Source: VRUE01 sp963706605 (GTDB lineage: Bacteria; Actinomycetota; Thermoleophilia; Solirubrobacterales; 70-9). Taken from it: a stretch of DNA of 64,000 bases. This document shows positions 62,849 to 64,000 of this stretch, in pieces. Location: the NCBI GenBank assembly GCA_963706605.1, contig OY970165.1, forward strand, positions 1,178,001 to 1,242,000. Direction: 5' to 3'. The position numbers and the translations under genes were made by a program. The stretch's first letter is position 1. Each line of letters begins with the position of its first letter. The notes beneath the pieces were generated by a model. It saw only the letters and a list, made by a program, of their open reading frames with translations, was not told where the DNA came from and ran no database searches.

Positions 62849-64000
62849 TTGAGTCACACTCACGCACCCGCTCGCCGAGCCTGGCTGGCGGCGCTCGTCG
62901 CGGTGTTCGCGCTCGCCCTGTTGCCGGCGATGGCGTCTGCCCACGGGCGCGGTCACGATTGGGGCCACGGCCACAGCCACGGCAAAACGGTCCATCACGG
63001 CTACGGCGGCCACCACGGGCATCACGGCAAAGACAGGCGCGACCTGACCGTCATGACCCAGAACCTCTATCTGGGCTCCAGCCTTGGCCCGGCGCTCGAA
63101 GCGAAAACCGCGGAAGAATTCGTCGCAGCCGTCGCGCGGATCTACGCGACGGTGCAGTACACGAACTTCCCGCAGCGCGCGGAAGCGATCGCCGACGAGA
63201 TCCAGGAAAAGGAGCCGGACCTGATCGGCCTGCAGGAGGTCACGAAGTGGACGACCGGCGGCTTGAACCCGCCGCTCGGCTACGACTTCCTCGCCATCCT
63301 GCAGGGTGATCTCGAAGCCCGCGGGCTGGACTACTCGGTGGGGTCGATCGCGCATAACGCGAACATCGGCCCCGCGCCCCTGGTGTCGGAAACCTGCCCT
63401 GTCGTTTCGGGGCAATTCACCTGCTCGGTGCAGCTCGAAGATCGCGACGTGATCCTCGTCAACGACGACACGCCGGGACTGACCTGGAGCAACCCGCAGA
63501 GCGGGCACTACACCGCGCAGCAGGTGATCGAATCGCCGGTCGGCCCGTTGTCATTCGACCGCGGCTGGGCCAGCATCGACGCGAGGCTGAAGCACCTGCC
63601 GTTCCGGTTCGTGGACACCCACCTCGAAACCGAGGAATCGCCGCTCGTGCAAGAGGCGCAGGCGGCCGAGTTCCTCGCCGGCCCGGGCAAAGGCGGGACG
63701 ATCGTCGTCACCGGCGACTTCAACTCCGCGTCGGACGGCTCCACGACCACTTCCTACGCGCAGCTCACCGCACCGGGCAAATTCCGCGACGCTTGGGACG
63801 AGGAACAGCTCGGCCCCGGCAACTCGTGCTGCCAGGAATCGAACACCCCGCCGCTCGCGCCGGGGGCGCTGAACAACCCGGTTTCGACGTTGCAGACCCG
63901 GATCGACCTGATCCTCAGCCGCGGCGCCGCCCGCTCGAGTGGAGACGAGGCCGAGCTGATCGGGGACACGCCGTTCCAAGGGGTCCCGCCGTTCTGGCCC
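62849..64000 (+). CDS. Secreted endonuclease/exonuclease/phosphatase-family protein (partial)
   Basis: Open to the right edge; about 384 residues are visible. A signal peptide (RRAWLAALVAVFALALLPAM then ASA) is followed by a very His- and Gly-rich segment of about 30 residues (GHDWGHGHSHG...) that could bind metal. The rest is an EEP-superfamily domain: VMTQNLYLG, IGLQEVTKW with the catalytic Glu, FVDTHLETEE, VTGDFNSASDG and RIDLILSRG. Such enzymes cleave nucleic acids or phospholipids outside the cell. TTG at 62849 is favoured because AGGAGG lies 6 nt before it; an in-frame ATG at 62834 overlaps that ribosome site. Confidence 0.83.
   Translation, partial: MSHTHAPARRAWLAALVAVFALALLPAMASAHGRGHDWGHGHSHGKTVHHGYGGHHGHHGKDRRDLTVMTQNLYLGSSLGPALEAKTAEEFVAAVARIYATVQYTNFPQRAEAIADEIQEKEPDLIGLQEVTKWTTGGLNPPLGYDFLAILQGDLEARGLDYSVGSIAHNANIGPAPLVSETCPVVSGQFTCSVQLEDRDVILVNDDTPGLTWSNPQSGHYTAQQVIESPVGPLSFDRGWASIDARLKHLPFRFVDTHLETEESPLVQEAQAAEFLAGPGKGGTIVVTGDFNSASDGSTTTSYAQLTAPGKFRDAWDEEQLGPGNSCCQESNTPPLAPGALNNPVSTLQTRIDLILSRGAARSSGDEAELIGDTPFQGVPPFWP

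Overview
The window is about 64 kb of high-GC, densely packed bacterial chromosome. An HspR-type MerR regulator sits inside dnaK-grpE-dnaJ-hspR-clpB, FGAM synthase is split into purS/purQ/purL, alternative GTG and TTG starts are frequent, and ThiS is fused to ThiG. Together these point to an actinobacterium, most likely a Thermoleophilia-like (Solirubrobacterales) lineage; that placement is inference.

Layout. 1-4375: the end of a polytopic membrane protein, a UDP-sulfoquinovose synthase (sqdB), a degenerate stretch with an integrase-like start, and a long-form serine hydroxymethyltransferase. 4500-19110: an integrative element of about 14.6 kb inserted into the 3' end of a tRNA-Ala(CGC) gene, bounded by a perfect 43-bp direct repeat. 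It carries an AbiEi/AbiEii pair, several membrane proteins, a DyP peroxidase, a replication-relaxation protein, a tyrosine integrase, and a four-gene operon (GHKL ATPase, two class III nucleotide cyclases, small multi-TM effector) that looks like an expanded Pycsar antiphage system. Arrays of 10-bp repeats lie near both ends and before the replication-relaxation gene.

19224-38362: an acidic disordered protein, tRNA-Ala(TGC), a peptidase M19-like protein, an FAD-linked oxidase, divergent lipA-lipB and a membrane protein, the pyruvate dehydrogenase operon (pdhA-pdhB-pdhC, with lpdA upstream), thiamine genes with a TPP riboswitch (thiO-thiSG, and thiE divergent), tRNA-Lys, a probably frameshifted secreted protein and a methyltransferase. 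38536-53116: most of de novo purine synthesis on the minus strand (purH, N, F, L, Q, S, C, B, E, D), interrupted by a divergent tetR/MFS pair and by a P450 with a small thioredoxin-fold protein; purM and purK are not seen. 53133-64000: a GYD-domain protein, a secreted lytic-transglycosylase-like protein and its membrane partner, the heat-shock operon, and the start of a secreted endonuclease/exonuclease/phosphatase-family protein that runs off the right edge.

Two kinds of dispersed palindromic DNA stand out. One is an element of about 85 bp found in frame inside coding regions (the membrane protein at 25 kb, twice in pdhC, and grpE). The other is a set of long perfect palindromes at or inside gene ends (26.8, 34.7, 42.3, 46.8 and 49.7 kb). 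The most interesting region is 13755-18083.
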